Shown one piece after another: positions 62,684 to 64,000 of a stretch of 64,000 nucleotides of DNA; the stretch's first letter is position 1; every line of letters begins with the position of its first letter. The position numbers and the translations under genes are program-made. This DNA is from Phycisphaerales bacterium (GTDB lineage Bacteria > Planctomycetota > Phycisphaerae > Phycisphaerales > UBA1924): the NCBI GenBank assembly GCA_020845755.1, contig JADLFE010000033.1:1-64000 (forward strand), written 5' to 3'. Below the pieces are notes generated by a model that ran no database searches, was not told where the DNA came from, and saw only the letters and a list, made by a program, of their open reading frames with translations.

Positions 62684-63163
62684 GTGGCATTCCTGATGAT
62701 CGTGCTGTGTCTCGCCTGGCTTTGCGCTTTGGCCGGGTCCATCGCTGCTTCCGTGAGTGCTTTCCAACAATGGGGGCGCGTGCGCGGGCGTTGGAGCCTG
62801 CTCTGCCCACTGGGCGTCATGCTCTGCTTCGACTTGATCATCGAGCAATTCACGACTTAAGCTCCAAACCAGGTGACAGGACAGACCGCACGTCTCGGCC
62901 CGTTTCTCGAATCGCTCGCCCTCGCGCTTCTCGGTATTGCGGTAGCCATCACCGGCTGGATCAAGACGCACCCGCGCGAGTCCCCCGCGGGATGCTGCCA
63001 GAAGTGCGGCTATGAACTGAAGGACCTGCCGCGCTGCCCGGAGTGCGGTTCCGAGCGGCTTGGTACTTTGGACAGAGGCACCATCGTCGAGGAATCCGCC
63101 CGCGCAGGGGATGCCGACGGAGGCCCCGGAGACGATAACGAACTGGACGGGGCGGCGCGGTAA
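62684..63163 (+). pseudogene. Membrane/zinc-ribbon protein interrupted by an in-frame stop (array copy 2)
   Basis: Reading from the GTG at 62684, the frame stops at TAA 62858-62860 after 58 codons, and continues in the same frame without shift to 63163. The first part (LAGSIAASVSAFQQWGRVRG and CPLGVMLCFDLIIEQFTT) aligns with copy 3 residues 15-60, and the part after the stop (LGIAVAITGWIKTHPRESP, CQKCGYELKDLPRCPECG) aligns with copy 3 residues 85-130. So one gene of about 160 codons has a nonsense codon. A GTG at 62873 could restart translation of the second half. A sequencing error is possible. Confidence 0.8.
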
Positions 63164-63164
63164 C

Positions 63165-63641
63165 ATGCCCGAAGTGATCGTCGGAACCGCCATCATCCTT
63201 CTCGCGTGGATCTGCACGTTCGTTGCCTCCATCGGAGTCGCGGCCAATGCGTTCCAACGATGGGGACGAGACCGCGGCCTTCCCGGTATCTTGTGTCCCC
63301 TCGGCGTCGCGATGACGTCCGATCTGTTTATTCACCAACTCACGGCCATCACGGTCGCTCGCGCGTCGGGTTCCGCACTCAACCTGCCAGCACTCGGCTT
63401 TGCCATCCTCGGCATCGCGCTGGCCATCACCGGCTGGGTCAAGACCCATCCGCGCGAGTTCCCCGCGGGCTGCTGCCGAAAGTGCGGCTATGAACTGAAG
63501 GACCTGCCGCGCTGCCCGGAATGCGGCACGGAACGCTCGGCGACAACCAAGGAGGATGGCCAGTCCGCCGGCGACGGAACAACGAATTCACCCGCGCCGC
63601 CGCCGGATTCGCCGGCCTCAAGCCACGACACGACTCTGTAA
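63165..63641 (+). CDS. Membrane protein with C-terminal zinc ribbon (array copy 3)
   Basis: The product is 158 residues from the ATG at 63165, 1 nt after the stop of copy 2. Helices at about residues 4-27 and 75-95 (LGFAILGIALAITGWVKTH) flank RWGRDRGLPGILCPLGVAM. The ribbon is CRKCGYELKDLPRCPECG, identical in 16 of 18 positions with copy 2. A Pro/Ser-rich tail ends the chain. The array arose by tandem duplication. Confidence 0.8.
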   Translation: MPEVIVGTAIILLAWICTFVASIGVAANAFQRWGRDRGLPGILCPLGVAMTSDLFIHQLTAITVARASGSALNLPALGFAILGIALAITGWVKTHPREFPAGCCRKCGYELKDLPRCPECGTERSATTKEDGQSAGDGTTNSPAPPPDSPASSHDTTL

Positions 63642-63650
63642 GCTGCTGCG

Positions 63651-64000
63651 ATGCGCCATCGCCGACACTCCTATCGCTCAGGTCTCCTGCTCGCCGCGTT
63701 GCTGATCGCGACTCCCGCCGCCCGCGCGGGGCTGTCTCCCGAGTCGGTCGCGCTGGTTGTCAACGGCGATAGTTGGGCCTCGCTCACGGTCGCCAACGAA
63801 TTCGCCGCGCTCCGCCACATCCCGGCGCGGAATGTCATCCTGCTCCACGGCCTGACCGCGCCGGACTACACCGACGTCAACCGGTTCCGCACCGAAATCC
63901 TCGGGCCGGTGCTGCACGAACTCGACGTTCGCGGACTGCGTCCGCAGATCGACTGCATCACGTATTCGATCGACATCCCCTCGGCCGTCGACGTGAGCGC
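63651..64000 (+). CDS. TIGR03790-like secreted protein, N-terminal part only
   Basis: The frame is open from the ATG at 63651 to the window edge (116 full codons). A signal peptide (SGLLLAALLIATPAARAG) leads into LSPESVALVVNGDSWASL, then EFAALRHIPARNVILLHGL, the usual N-terminus of the TIGR03790 family of secreted proteins found in planctomycetes and others, which have no known function. The remainder lies outside the window. The gene starts 9 nt after copy 3 of the zinc-ribbon array. Confidence 0.8.
   Translation, partial: MRHRRHSYRSGLLLAALLIATPAARAGLSPESVALVVNGDSWASLTVANEFAALRHIPARNVILLHGLTAPDYTDVNRFRTEILGPVLHELDVRGLRPQIDCITYSIDIPSAVDVS

Overview
The window is high-GC DNA from a planctomycete, most likely class Phycisphaerae. 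The reasons are: eight secreted proteins ending in the same dockerin-like tail that closes with Gly-Cys; a prepilin-type pseudopilin; small membrane proteins with a CxxCGYxL...CPECG zinc ribbon; and a Gram-negative outer-membrane/lipid A gene set (bamA, skp, lpxD, lpxC). The taxonomic call is inference from protein style, not from a marker gene search. No rRNA, tRNA, CRISPR array or insertion sequence was recognised.

Layout. 1-11.0 kb: minus-strand secreted proteins, five with the dockerin tail (a monoheme protein, a diheme peroxidase, two paralogous beta-propellers, a reprolysin-like protease). 11.2-18.0 kb: housekeeping and accessory genes (glyQS, an alpha/beta hydrolase, a YHS-like protein, a VOC/TetR pair with two palindromic operators, rtcB). 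18.2-21.5 kb: two more dockerin-tailed proteins. 21.7-28.9 kb: coaD, a metallo-beta-lactamase-fold protein that has lost its histidines, a tandem pair of periplasmic paralogs, transketolase and dnaN. 29-36 kb: a small membrane protein, then bamA-skp-lpxD-lpxC. 36-39.4 kb: pseudopilin, a membrane protein and an Asp-box propeller with dockerin tail. 39.5-58.4 kb: a large redox locus. 58.4-64 kb: a lipoprotein, a hybrid histidine kinase, an O-methyltransferase, small membrane/zinc-ribbon proteins (one interrupted by a stop codon) and the start of a TIGR03790-like protein.

The most interesting region is 41.2-58.4 kb. It encodes four multiheme c-type cytochromes (12, 5, 4 and 6 heme-binding motifs), an outer-membrane beta-barrel candidate, two NHL-repeat lipoproteins, a System II cytochrome c synthase (ResB/CcsA), a CcmC/CcmD-like pair, a sigma-54-dependent response regulator and a kinase-like membrane protein without an ATPase domain. 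Four good -24/-12 (sigma-54) promoter sequences sit just upstream of the four transcription units: the tetraheme cytochrome, the NHL/pentaheme/barrel/NHL/12-heme operon, the regulator plus cytochrome-maturation operon, and ccmC/ccmD. The first is nearly palindromic and could also fire towards the hexaheme gene. The tetraheme protein resembles the OmcE-type cytochrome filament subunits of Geobacter, and its module recurs at the N-terminus of the 12-heme protein. My reading is a sigma-54-controlled electron conduit to the cell surface, possibly with an extracellular cytochrome filament, together with its own maturation apparatus. That function is inference.
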